From Denitrobacterium detoxificans (GTDB lineage: Bacteria; Actinomycetota; Coriobacteriia; Coriobacteriales; Eggerthellaceae), in contig NZ_SUUH01000002.1 in NCBI RefSeq assembly GCF_015062615.1, forward strand, positions 372,001 through 436,000: 64,000 nt of DNA, given 5' to 3'. The notes under the pieces were generated by a model that ran no database searches, had not been told where the DNA came from, and saw only the letters and a program-made list of their open reading frames with translations. Every line of letters begins with the position of its first letter. Positions within the stretch are counted from its first letter, which is position 1. The translations under genes and the position numbers were made by a program. Positions 8,345-16,999 of the stretch are shown piece by piece.

Positions 8345-9229
8345 ATGGTCGTCACGAAGAGGCAGCACTACATACCGAGATTCTACTTGCGATATTTCAC
8401 GAACTCGGACGGAAGGCTATATGCCTACCGGCGTCAAAGCGGTACGAGTTTTGTGACTACGCCAGAGAACGTGTGTGTCGAAAATAATTTGTACGAGGTC
8501 GACTCGTGCAATGTGGATTGCAACGAAGCTGCTCATAGACTCCTGGATAATTGTATTGAGGAGCAGCTTTCTGGGATGGAAGGGAGACTTGCTCCATGCT
8601 ACAGCAGGCTTTTGCAATGCTGTGTCGCGAGAAGCTTCGTTGGCAAGGGGTTCCTGGACGGCAGACTTGCCGCATGTATTTTGGCGGCTAGCAATATTGT
8701 TCGTCACCCCTTATTTCTTGGGAGGGGCCGCGCAAACGTTAAGAATGTTGTTGAGGACGTTGAAGCTGGTGGCGGTATCACCGAACAGGAGCGGGCTACC
8801 TTAGACCGCTATGGTCTGGGTGATAATTTGGAAGTTGTAGCCGACCTTGCGATAATGCAGACATTGTTGTTCTCCAATCACCCGGACGTACCTATCAATC
8901 GAATTTATAACGCATTGGCTGATAAGAGGATGGTCATTGTTGAAGCGCCTTCTTCTATGCGGTTCATAACAACTTCCATGCCGGTGTACTTTCTGGGGCC
9001 TGACGACGAAAGTTATGTCTTCGATCTGGCTTATATGCCCCTCTCCAGCAGATATGCTGCCTTGTTTATTGACGACAATAATGTTTACCAATACAGCAAA
9101 GCAACTGAGGAAGAGGTGATTCGGTTAAATGCCGCTTTGCTGAATGGCAACGACGTCTGGGATTTTGCCGTGGCGAATGCAGGTGATTTGCTTGACTCGG
9201 CTTTGGGCGAGTTGAAGACGTTGTGCTGA
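8345..9229 (+). CDS. DUF4238 family protein
   Basis: This 294-residue protein starts with the signature KRQHYIPRFYLRYFTNSDG, typical of the DUF4238 family, whose biochemical role is unknown but which often occurs in accessory regions. ATG 8345 is chosen because AGGG lies just upstream and because the family signature starts at once. No membrane segment is apparent. It contains a second conserved-looking block around residues 190-235 (RMVIVEAPSSMRFITTSMPV), typical of the family. It stands alone between the R-M locus and the Gabija-like pair, on the opposite strand from the latter. Confidence 0.82.
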   Translation: MVVTKRQHYIPRFYLRYFTNSDGRLYAYRRQSGTSFVTTPENVCVENNLYEVDSCNVDCNEAAHRLLDNCIEEQLSGMEGRLAPCYSRLLQCCVARSFVGKGFLDGRLAACILAASNIVRHPLFLGRGRANVKNVVEDVEAGGGITEQERATLDRYGLGDNLEVVADLAIMQTLLFSNHPDVPINRIYNALADKRMVIVEAPSSMRFITTSMPVYFLGPDDESYVFDLAYMPLSSRYAALFIDDNNVYQYSKATEEEVIRLNAALLNGNDVWDFAVANAGDLLDSALGELKTLC

Positions 9230-9652
9230 GCTCCTGGCTTATGACGCATTCGATGATGTCCGGCAGTATCGCCGCCTTCAGATGTGGCGAAGTCCCTTGT
9301 GAATCTTGTGCTACAGTCAAATGCAACTGTCGTCTAGGAGCGTCTTAACGAAAAAGATACGTTACGTATGCTAACCTCGTGGCGTGCAATCTGCGGATCT
9401 CGAAATGGTCTACTGTGCGCTTCTTTCTCTCATTGAAACGACGCCTTCTGCGACTCATATGGATTAGGAGCTCTTGTAGGGGGCGTCGTATTGGCAGGTA
9501 CGAGTCGTGTGCTAATGAGTTGTGCAAGGGTATGTTAATTCTGTCTCAATCGTTGGTTTGCAACATTCTGAATCTAGAAAGCGCTCCTCGCATGTGGTTA
9601 CGTTAAGTCTCGCGTTCTCATTGTGGATTTCATAATGAAGGACAGGCAGGTT
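9230..9652. other. Intergenic region without recognised gene
   Basis: This is a 423-base stretch between the convergent DUF4238 and helicase genes. It holds only short overlapping open frames on both strands without family resemblance or clear ribosome-binding sites. I see no strong terminator hairpin. Confidence 0.6.
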
Positions 9653-11353
9653 CTACATTTCTGCGATGGCTTGCCAGTCGGCTTGCGAAAACCAGGACTC
9701 TACCATATTGGCAGTTGCGAGATGCCCCGGCATTTCGGTTAGATATGGCAAAAAGTCGGAGGGAGCATTCCTGCGCCCCGACGCATTAAACGAAGTGCTC
9801 GTTGCTATAAATCCGATTCTTGCGCGTGAAATCATCACTGAAAGAATTCTAGCCTCCTCTGCTATTTCCTCGTCGGTATTGGCTTTGTAGAATGGAATGG
9901 TTCCCTGCTCCAATCCAACGATGAAAACCCAGTCGAACTGCTGTCCCTTTCCTGCGTGCCCCGTTAAGCAGTGGATACCTGAGCGGGTTGCGATTGTTTC
10001 GTTTCCCTTGTTCTCGCGAATTCGTCCCTTAATCGAAGGAATCGCCCGCTGTCCAAATTGGGTTACTTGGTCGAACAGCCATCCGCTTGCGGTTTCCAGT
10101 TCGTCAGTGGGTATCTGTTGAATAGTTGCAAAATGGCTTGAAATATAACGATATAAATCTAATGGTGTTTTGAATGACTGGTCTGAAAGAAGGTCACAAG
10201 CGCTACGTAGCGCTGATGCTAGTTTTGGCCTAAACAATCCATCGCCCCAATCAGCGTAGGATATGTTTTGCGATTCTAGGCAGCGTTTTACCTCTTTTGC
10301 TCGAAAAGCGGTTCTTGCAATGATTCCGATTCTTTGATTTGGGCAGTGCTCAAGAATGGTCTTGCTGAGATCGACGATCCATTTGGCCTCATCGTGCTGG
10401 TTGGGAAATAAGACTGAAGAGGATACACCTCCATTTCCCCAATGCGCGGGGAATGCGGCTACGAGAGGGTCTCCTTTGGTTATTGGAATCAGAGCGTTTG
10501 TGGCATTGAGAACGGCGGGCGACGATCGGAACGATTTGAGTAGCCTTATGTGCCTCCTTCCTTTAATCGCAATTGAATCGTATGTTAGTTTCGAATCCGC
10601 GCCCGCAAATGAAAAGATGCTCTGCGCCAAGTCACCCGCGTAAGTGACACGCTCTCCGCAAAGGGCCATTATTAGATTGAGTTGGTGCGGAGTTAGGTCC
10701 TGAAATTCATCGACTAGCGCGGCGAAAAAGTGGTTGCTATAAACTTTGGCAACTCTTTTGTCTTGTAGAATCCATAAGGCAATCCTGATTTGGTCATCGT
10801 AAGTAATGATCTTCTTCTTTATGCGCATTGTCTCAATGGAGGCTGCAATGTCTCCAGAAGGGCTAGCGCATTTATGCAGTTGCGTTTTGACTTCGGTATC
10901 TGTTACGTATTTCTGCTTTGTTGATTGCAGGATTTCGGAAACCTCTCGTTTGATGGTTTTATTGCAGCTCAGAGTATTGATTACTCTGTTTGTCCAATCG
11001 AAATTTGCAATATTCCAATCATCATCGAAGCCAATTATTCTTCCATGAGCTTTAATTATTCTCGAAGCGAGGCCATGAAAATTGCAAACGGTGACACATT
11101 GTCTAAGCTGCTGGACTGTTATATATCGTTTGAGCCTTTCGTCAATATTGTCTCTAGCCTGATTGGTGAAAGTCACGATTAGGAGTTTTCTTCCATTTCC
11201 GATAAAGCTGAAGCGATCGATAAGGCCTTTCGCTCGATATGCGAGAGCTTCTGTTTTACCGCATCCAGCTGGTGCGGTAATTATCATATCTAGCGGACGA
11301 TAATCGTATATTTCTTGTTGCTCCTTGGTGGGAACGAGATTATTTGATGGCAT
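9653..11353 (-). CDS. gajB: UvrD/Rep-like helicase, GajB-type
   Basis: This 566-residue superfamily 1 helicase has Walker A in APAGCGKTEALAYRA, Walker B in LVDEFQDLTPHQ, motif III in YAGDLAQSIFSFAGA, motif IV in LLKSFRSSPAVL, and the C-terminal motifs in HAGKGQQFDWVFIVGLEQG and ARILSVMISRAR. All are intact. Its start overlaps the end of the upstream OLD-family nuclease gene by 14 bases. The pair OLD nuclease plus small UvrD-like helicase is the Gabija anti-phage system, in which GajA cuts DNA and GajB senses DNA ends and hydrolyses nucleotides. The assignment to Gabija rests on gene order and domain content. Confidence 0.85.
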   Translation of the reverse strand: MPSNNLVPTKEQQEIYDYRPLDMIITAPAGCGKTEALAYRAKGLIDRFSFIGNGRKLLIVTFTNQARDNIDERLKRYITVQQLRQCVTVCNFHGLASRIIKAHGRIIGFDDDWNIANFDWTNRVINTLSCNKTIKREVSEILQSTKQKYVTDTEVKTQLHKCASPSGDIAASIETMRIKKKIITYDDQIRIALWILQDKRVAKVYSNHFFAALVDEFQDLTPHQLNLIMALCGERVTYAGDLAQSIFSFAGADSKLTYDSIAIKGRRHIRLLKSFRSSPAVLNATNALIPITKGDPLVAAFPAHWGNGGVSSSVLFPNQHDEAKWIVDLSKTILEHCPNQRIGIIARTAFRAKEVKRCLESQNISYADWGDGLFRPKLASALRSACDLLSDQSFKTPLDLYRYISSHFATIQQIPTDELETASGWLFDQVTQFGQRAIPSIKGRIRENKGNETIATRSGIHCLTGHAGKGQQFDWVFIVGLEQGTIPFYKANTDEEIAEEARILSVMISRARIGFIATSTSFNASGRRNAPSDFLPYLTEMPGHLATANMVESWFSQADWQAIAEM

Positions 11354-12932
11354 TATTTAGAACCTCTATAACGCTCGATACTTTTGGTGACGAGCTGCGA
11401 TCGAGTAGGCTGCATGCAACAACGGCGCAGGCGGTCTTGTTATGTTTGTTCCTACAAAAAGAAGCGAGTTCTTTGTTTCCCGGTAATGACGACCCATTAT
11501 TGATGACGCAATTTCTTAGCATGTTCGGGGTGAAAAGACTTGATGTGTTTAATGCGTTCCATATTTTTTTAGACCCTAGTGCGCAAACATATTCATCTTC
11601 AAGGTCTGCATGAGAGACGAATACAGACTTTTGCTTCAGGTCTGTGACGGCAACACCAAGTTCTGTCGCCATCTTTGTTTCGGCATCTTGGTCGATAAGG
11701 ACGCTTACGGCTGCTCCAAACCCTGCAGAGCCAAAGATTTTCATTACGTGCTTCATTTCGCCGCAGCCTCCGGCTTCCAGTATTTCTATGCCGTCTCTTT
11801 CCAGGTGGCGGTCAGTCATCTTGGCAACTTTTTCCAGAACCATTCTGTCCGATTGGCCTTCAACTGCAATAATGTGGCTGGCGGTTAATAGTTCAATACG
11901 AGAGCTGATCCACCATCTGGCCAGGGCTTTTTGATCTTCTTGGAGAAAGTCCTTTTTTGGTTGCGTAGGGGTTGCGTTTACTTTGGTGACGACGATGTTA
12001 TCCGGGTTAAATTCACTTGCAATTATGCCGGAATGTGTAGCGATAATAAGTTGCCCACCCTTAGCCTGGAGGATGCTCATTAGATTTCGCTGTGCTGTTG
12101 GGTGGAGATGCGTTTCCGGTTCGTCTATTGCGAGAATCCCCCCAGAATGCAATAGATTAAAGACTGCAAAAGCGATCAGCGTTTTGGTTCCGTCTGACTG
12201 CTTTGTCGCTTCTCTCATTTCTCCAGACATGCACTTTATTTGTAAGCGCACATCGCTTAATAGGTTGCCATCAATTGCGGCGCCCGGAATGAAGCGAAGA
12301 TCCGAGGATTTCATGCCACTCGGTAAAGCCACGTTTAGCAGTGCGGCCAAAGAATTTAGTGCATCGTCGAATGCTTCCGAATTACTGATTGCTCCGCAGA
12401 GTGAATCAATCGCTGTCGATAGCTCACTTTGACTTCCTGATGCGTCAATCGTGTCTAGATAGTCGTCGATAATTGTTTTTCTGCTTGAGTTCAGTGTTCT
12501 TGCTGAGAAGTCGGATGGTACGAAGTTCCATCCGATACACCTCAGTTGAGCGGTGGTCAAATTGTTTTTGCTCGGGCCATACGGACAATAACGGCTAATC
12601 AAGACATCGTCGCCTTCGATCTCGGCTTTCAGAAGGACGGTCAGCAATTCGTCGAGGGGATCGACTTCGTCGGGGAAATACGAGAGCTCGTCGTCATTGA
12701 TGTCTGCTAGCTTTCCTCTGATGATGAGCGGAAGTGCCTCGTTGCCAAAGTCAGCTTTGGTAATGCTGTAGTATAGCTGTTGCGTTGTTTTTCCAAAAAG
12801 AAGATCCAAGCATCTTAAAATAGAGCTCTTTCCGCTTCCGTTCGAGCCGACAAGAACGAGGTTGTCTCTAGCCTCAATTTTGCAATCTGGGATTCTGCTG
12901 TGATTATTAATGACTATTTCTGAGATTCGCAA
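11340..12932 (-). CDS. gajA: OLD-family ATPase/TOPRIM nuclease, GajA-type
   Basis: This 530-residue protein has an N-terminal ABC-type ATPase and a C-terminal TOPRIM nuclease. Walker A is LVGSNGSGKSS, the signature-like loop is KQSDGTKTL, Walker B is AIDEPETHLHPTAQ, and the H-loop is IIATHSG. The TOPRIM glutamate is in IIAVEGQSDRMVLEKV and the acidic pair in VLIDQDAETK. Length and order fit GajA. The start is TTG at 12932 with AAGGTG seven bases before it. It is translated just ahead of the helicase with overlap, as in Gabija operons. A class 2 OLD system outside Gabija is the main alternative. Confidence 0.85.
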   Translation of the reverse strand: MRISEIVINNHSRIPDCKIEARDNLVLVGSNGSGKSSILRCLDLLFGKTTQQLYYSITKADFGNEALPLIIRGKLADINDDELSYFPDEVDPLDELLTVLLKAEIEGDDVLISRYCPYGPSKNNLTTAQLRCIGWNFVPSDFSARTLNSSRKTIIDDYLDTIDASGSQSELSTAIDSLCGAISNSEAFDDALNSLAALLNVALPSGMKSSDLRFIPGAAIDGNLLSDVRLQIKCMSGEMREATKQSDGTKTLIAFAVFNLLHSGGILAIDEPETHLHPTAQRNLMSILQAKGGQLIIATHSGIIASEFNPDNIVVTKVNATPTQPKKDFLQEDQKALARWWISSRIELLTASHIIAVEGQSDRMVLEKVAKMTDRHLERDGIEILEAGGCGEMKHVMKIFGSAGFGAAVSVLIDQDAETKMATELGVAVTDLKQKSVFVSHADLEDEYVCALGSKKIWNALNTSSLFTPNMLRNCVINNGSSLPGNKELASFCRNKHNKTACAVVACSLLDRSSSPKVSSVIEVLNNAIK

Positions 12933-13844
12933 AGTCTTTCACCTTCCGATCCGAGGGTTATTGCCGTCAGAGCTGCCGCGCCGCTAGCGACGGAGTTGCA
13001 AAACCCTGTAGCATTCAGGAGCGTTACAACCTTGCTTCCTGAGGCGGGCTCTAGGGGGATGTTTTAGTCTAGAACTTCGTTTGAATTAGGTGTTCTAACC
13101 CATTATATGTTTTAGCCTCAAATTCCGACTAAGGGAGTATTGCTGCTTTAATCCCGTTTTGCTGAAGCTTTTCAACTGCGCTGTTCTTTCTGGTGGCGTG
13201 AGCAATGTCTTTCGGCATGGGAGATGACGTTAAGGGTCGTTCGCTCGCATGCTATTTCCCATGGTGGCAGGATGCAGAGTTGGGCGTGCTGAGATGGGTT
13301 GGGTCGCGTTATCTGGTTTTGCGCTTTAGCAAGATTTACTTTTGCTGATTTATGCGCAATATAAGCATTTTTTCCAACGGGCGTACGCCTAATGTCTCCA
13401 GATTCGGTGGGATTTTATCCGCCTCCGCTTTGCCCGAATCGCCTTGATCAATCTCTCTCGTTTCCGTTGGATTCGTCATTAAACAATTCGGCATTTAGTA
13501 AGCGAATGCCGAATTGTATCCGGGCCCTATGATTTCCCGGGCGTTAGCGAGGCGTTTACCCTCTTGCTCGGACCGTTGGGTTTGATGATCAGAGCGTGGT
13601 GAACTCCCTTATTGTTTACAGGAACACGCGGTGCTACTAGATTATTTCAAAATACGAATGAAGTCGGTGCGATGTGGGGTGTTCCGTAAGAGCTGCCCGA
13701 GAGTGTTTTCTCCGTCCAAGTATTGGATCAAGCTCAAGAAGCCGCATTCTTTCCAATCCGCGCATATTCCAGCATTCTGCTGCCTGATAAAATTGGTTTT
13801 ACAAATCATTTGCATTCGGAATATATCAACAGGTGGCTATGGCA
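12933..13844. other. Long intergenic region between divergent defence genes
   Basis: This 912-base stretch separates the minus-strand Gabija-like pair from the plus-strand unknown/macro operon. Only small open frames (for example 13631-13867) are present, none with a recognisable family. It must hold both promoters. The one clear structure is the hairpin at 13483-13517. Confidence 0.6.
13483..13517. repeat. Perfect 13-bp inverted repeat
   Basis: The arms ACAATTCGGCATT (13483-13495) and AATGCCGAATTGT (13505-13517) pair perfectly around a 9-base loop. No T-run follows on either strand, so it is not a classical terminator. It could be an operator, a recombination site or part of a small RNA. 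Confidence 0.7.
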
Positions 13845-15170
13845 ATGCGATTTCCATTTTTCGATAAACGCGACGACGAATCCGAACCAGGGGAGGAGTG
13901 CGTGGGTGATGCCATCGTTCCTGCGGAAGGTAACGAAATAGTTCCCAAGTTAGATAGCGAGGACGTGGACCTCGCCCTTTATGATCATGTGACCCTCGAT
14001 GTCAGGTCCATCGGTGGAGAGGCATACGCCGACGCCCTGATACCTATGGCGGCTAAGGCGGCAGACGCGGTGGCCCAATGGGACCATGCCATCGTTCGAT
14101 TCCCCGAAGGTGCAGGATGGAACGATCTGCTTAATCGAAAGACTCCCGGCTGGGAGGAGTGGAAGCAGCTTGGCATCCTCAAGGATGGCAAGTTTCAGCC
14201 TCAAGCTGCAATCAGGCAGGCGAAGCTCCAACCTGTTGCGGTTGCAAACCTAGCTCTGCAGGGCGCGGCAATCGTTGTGGGCCAGGCCTACATGGCAGAG
14301 ATAAGCAAGCAGCTTGAGGGCATCGAGTCTGGCATCGCCGCAATCCAGCAGGAGATGAGGCTTGAGCGGGAGGCGGACATAGAAGCTCGGTTCGAGAAAC
14401 TTCTCGAATATCTCTCCCAGTACGACGAAATCTCGACCAACCCCGAGAAGAGGCAGGCCGTGCATAACTCCATTGAGGGAATATGCGTTGAAACCCTCAA
14501 GGCGTGGAAGTTCCAAGTGAAGGCCATGCGCGAGTTCGGTGCGCGCATGGAACGCTCCAGGCGTTTGAAGGACGACGAGGTTCGGGCAAGACTTCACGAG
14601 TTCCAAGGCAAGGAGCGAGACGCGCAGGCTGCGTTTCGGCTCTTCTTGGCCGCAGAGCAGGCTTCAATGCAATACGACGGGGATTTCAGCGTCAGTAGAA
14701 TCGCACGCGAGCGCGAGAAGATCGGCAAATGCCTCGATGATTATGCCGAGGTTCGCGATAGGGCCCAGGGCCTGCTCGCAGAGAGGATCAAGGGGGTGCG
14801 TGGCGGCTTGTTTGCCGTGCCTGACGCGGAAGACGATGGATACGAGCTCCAGAACCCGGTCTTCGATGCAGCTCACTTTGTGGCTCATAACGCTCCGCGT
14901 TTTACGCCTCTTTCGCTGCACAAGGAGGCGCAGAGACAAGCAGCAATCAAAAGGAGCCGCTATCGCCGGGCAGCAGGAGTCGACGATCCAGTTGCGTTGA
15001 TAGGCGAAGAGCGCGAGGGTGAGCTTGCACGCATGAATTTCATCTACAACGAGGCCGACGCAATGCTCATCGATGGTGACGGCGTCCACTTCTTGAAAAT
15101 GCATGCCGACGAAAAGGCGCTTGAAGCCAACGACGCCAGGGTCATCGACAAACGTAACGAGGATGAGTAA
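13845..15170 (+). CDS. Uncharacterised coiled-coil protein upstream of a macro-domain gene
   Basis: This gene encodes about 441 residues. ATG 13845 is preferred because AGGTGG lies eight bases upstream; ATG 13839 and GTG 13833 are alternatives. I do not recognise the family. The N-terminus is acidic. A hydrophobic, alanine-rich helix (about residues 128-148, NLALQGAAIVVGQAYMAEI) leads into a long charged helical region (about 150-300) that is probably coiled coil. A basic patch (KRSRYRR) and a small C-terminal domain follow. There is no signal peptide and no nuclease or ATPase motif. The macro-domain gene starts 42 bases later on the same strand, so the two probably form an operon. Confidence 0.72.
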   Translation: MRFPFFDKRDDESEPGEECVGDAIVPAEGNEIVPKLDSEDVDLALYDHVTLDVRSIGGEAYADALIPMAAKAADAVAQWDHAIVRFPEGAGWNDLLNRKTPGWEEWKQLGILKDGKFQPQAAIRQAKLQPVAVANLALQGAAIVVGQAYMAEISKQLEGIESGIAAIQQEMRLEREADIEARFEKLLEYLSQYDEISTNPEKRQAVHNSIEGICVETLKAWKFQVKAMREFGARMERSRRLKDDEVRARLHEFQGKERDAQAAFRLFLAAEQASMQYDGDFSVSRIAREREKIGKCLDDYAEVRDRAQGLLAERIKGVRGGLFAVPDAEDDGYELQNPVFDAAHFVAHNAPRFTPLSLHKEAQRQAAIKRSRYRRAAGVDDPVALIGEEREGELARMNFIYNEADAMLIDGDGVHFLKMHADEKALEANDARVIDKRNEDE

Positions 15171-15212
15171 AGCGGTACGTAATCTATTCGCGTGATAGAC
15201 CAGGAACATCCC

Positions 15213-15794
15213 ATGAACCTCCCAACCATCTACCTCCTCGACGTGGCCCCCGGCATGACTGATGCCTGGAATCGCGCGTTCCAATCCATCCCGGGCGTAC
15301 ATGTCGCGCAAGACGACTTCGCCAGGTTCATGGATGCACATCCCCAGGTCGATTGCGTCGTTGCGCCGGGTAATTCGTATGGGCTCATGGACGCCGGCTA
15401 CGACGCGGCTATCGTTTCGTATTTTGGCGAGGGGCTCAAGCGGGCCGTGCAGCGTAAGATTCTTGATGATTGGTTCGGGGAACAGCCTGTAGCCACCAGC
15501 ATCTCGGTCGAATACGCTGGTATAACGCTTGTCCATACGCCCGTCATGCGTGTGCCGTCGGTCGTACGCGACCCTATGGTCGTTTACCATGCCACGCGTT
15601 CCGCGCTCATTGAAGCCATGTGTGGGGGAGTGAAGGCGATTGCGCTTCCCGCCTTTGGCGCTGGTTGCGGCAAGGTGCCGCACGATGTGGTCGCACGCCT
15701 CATGGCGCAGGCGTACCGTCGGCTTGCTAACCCGCCTGCCAATCTTTCCTGGAGTTATGCGCATTCGCTCGACTTGCCCGATTCGCTTGCGTAG
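15213..15794 (+). CDS. Stand-alone macro-domain protein
   Basis: This 193-residue protein is essentially one macro domain. VDCVVAPGNSYGLMDAGYDAAI matches the ADP-ribose-binding loop (the usual NAAN..L..GGGVA region, here in a divergent form with GNS), and KAIALPAFGAGCGKVPHDVVA matches the second loop (usually PALGTGxGG.P). Macro domains bind ADP-ribose or derivatives, and many remove ADP-ribose from proteins or nucleic acids. ATG 15213 has CAGGA upstream. It probably works with the preceding unknown gene. An antidote to an ADP-ribosylating or NAD-derived signal is possible, but no ADP-ribosyltransferase is visible nearby. Confidence 0.83.
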   Translation: MNLPTIYLLDVAPGMTDAWNRAFQSIPGVHVAQDDFARFMDAHPQVDCVVAPGNSYGLMDAGYDAAIVSYFGEGLKRAVQRKILDDWFGEQPVATSISVEYAGITLVHTPVMRVPSVVRDPMVVYHATRSALIEAMCGGVKAIALPAFGAGCGKVPHDVVARLMAQAYRRLANPPANLSWSYAHSLDLPDSLA

Positions 15795-15827
15795 CGTCTC
15801 CTGGGGTTTTGCCATGATTTGCTCTTA

Positions 15828-15852
15828 GCAATGTGCAGATAGTGCACATTGC
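15828..15852. repeat. Perfect 10-bp inverted repeat after the macro gene
   Basis: GCAATGTGCA and TGCACATTGC flank a 5-base spacer. No T-run follows, so it is more likely an operator or processing hairpin than a terminator. A second, shorter inverted repeat (TATGCA/TGCATA, 15866-15882) follows at once. Confidence 0.65.
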
Positions 15853-16004
15853 TCGTTCATCGTAATATGCATTATGTGCATAGTAGCTGTTCAAGTACCT
15901 CATTCGATTTGCGTGGAGCGTATTAAGCTGGTCGCTCATATGGGGCAATTCTTTTCGGCGCGTAAACAACTGCATGCTAGTTCTTGATGCGAATTAAATC
16001 ATGT

Positions 16005-16017
16005 TGTACGTTGTACA
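16005..16017. promoter_or_regulatory. Candidate operator of the RelB/DinJ-PIN pair
   Basis: TGTAC-GTT-GTACA is a perfect inverted repeat 15 bases before the antitoxin start and just before the ribosome-binding site AGGAGG. Antitoxins of this type normally autorepress by binding such palindromes. Confidence 0.55.
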
Positions 16018-16032
16018 TGCAGGAGGTGCATT

Positions 16033-16353
16033 ATGAGTGATGTGATGGTAACCGCTCGCATGAGCAAGTCAAAAAAGGAAGCGGGGAAGCGCGCGCTGGA
16101 AGCTTTGGGCGTTTCGCCCTCCGCGGCCATTAATCGTATGTACGATTACGTCATCGCTCATAAGGAGCTGCCATTCGAGCGTTCGTCTGCGCCTTCTCGT
16201 CATGTAAGCAAGGAAGATCTGCAGCGTGCGTTGAACGAGGTTCGGTCGATAGCTATTGTCGATCGCGGTGATTTCTATATTTCCGATCCCGAAAGACTTA
16301 AGCGGGAACGTCTTATTTCTCGTGGCTACGCAACGGAAAGCGATTTCGAATGA
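16033..16353 (+). CDS. RelB/DinJ-family antitoxin
   Basis: This 106-residue protein has an N-terminal ribbon-helix-helix type DNA-binding segment (VMVTARMSKSKKEAGKRALE, then LGVSPSAAINRMYDYV) typical of RelB/DinJ antitoxins, and a C-terminal tail expected to neutralise the toxin. ATG 16033 has AGGAGG upstream. Its TGA overlaps the ATG of the PIN toxin (ATGA at 16350-16353). RelB/DinJ antitoxins more often pair with RelE/YafQ toxins, so pairing with a PIN toxin is a hybrid arrangement that is known but less common. Confidence 0.87.
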   Translation: MSDVMVTARMSKSKKEAGKRALEALGVSPSAAINRMYDYVIAHKELPFERSSAPSRHVSKEDLQRALNEVRSIAIVDRGDFYISDPERLKRERLISRGYATESDFE

Positions 16354-16814
16354 AGGCTTTGGTGGATACCAACATCTTCATCGATGCGTTGCGGGATAGA
16401 CGCCCCTTTAGCGAATCTGCGCAGCTTATGCTTGCATTAGCCGCCTTGGGCGAGCTTGAGTTGTGGATGAGCCCCGCGCAGTTTGGCGATCTTACCTATG
16501 TTCTTACCGAAGGCGGGAAGCGCTCGCTTGCTGCAGACGTCACCCTGGAACTTCGGCGCTTGCGTAAGTACGTGCATGTGTGCTCTCTTGGCGCGGACGA
16601 GGTGGACAGGGCGCTGCAGCTTGGTTGGGCCGATTTGGAAGACGCCCTCGTTTACGAAGCAGCCGCTTCTTTACGCGCCGATGTCATCGTTAGTCGTAAT
16701 GCGAAGGATTTTTGCGGAGACCCTAACAGGCGCATCCCCGTTTTAGATGCTGCGACGTTCTTTGCTTGGTATGAAGAGCGAACCGGCGTAGATTACTGCG
16801 ACATTGCTTGGTGA
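16350..16814 (+). CDS. PIN-domain toxin (VapC-like RNase)
   Basis: This 154-residue protein has a complete small PIN domain. The first Asp is in ALVDTNIFIDAL, a central acidic residue in SPAQFGDLTYV, the conserved DLEDALVYEAA supplies two acids, and VIVSRNAKDF corresponds to the usual TRNxxDF motif. VapC toxins cut tRNA or rRNA. It overlaps the upstream antitoxin by four bases, so synthesis of the two is coupled. Length is typical of the family. Confidence 0.9.
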   Translation: MKALVDTNIFIDALRDRRPFSESAQLMLALAALGELELWMSPAQFGDLTYVLTEGGKRSLAADVTLELRRLRKYVHVCSLGADEVDRALQLGWADLEDALVYEAAASLRADVIVSRNAKDFCGDPNRRIPVLDAATFFAWYEERTGVDYCDIAW

Positions 16815-16964
16815 TTCGGTTCGGATGGCTTAATCGCTTCCTCGCTCTCTTTCCGCATCCTTTCCGCGACTTTAGCGCGACCCTTTTCGCATCGCTTCGT
16901 GATTCCGTTCTGATTCCCTTCATATGGGACTGCTTGCCATTTCGCAGGCGCAGCGTCTCAAAAC

Positions 16965-16980
16965 TCAACTTATAAGTTGA
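16965..16980. promoter_or_regulatory. 16-bp perfect palindrome, probable operator of the HigBA-like pair
   Basis: TCAACTTATAAGTTGA is a perfect palindrome 19 bases before the toxin start codon. Position and symmetry fit the binding site of the HTH antitoxin encoded downstream. Confidence 0.65.
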
Positions 16981-16999
16981 TTTATAGAGGGGTAGGCCA

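Noticed and set aside
9379..9606. 75-codon frame between DUF4238 and the helicase gene
   Set aside because: No ribosome-binding site, and a basic, low-complexity translation on DNA with equally long frames on the other strand.
13845..15794. DarT-DarG toxin-antitoxin system
   Set aside because: The macro domain suggests it, but the partner protein has no ADP-ribosyltransferase motif and is mostly coiled coil.
15727..15975. 82-codon minus-strand frame overlapping the macro gene end
   Set aside because: It overlaps the macro gene and the inverted repeat, and has no family resemblance.
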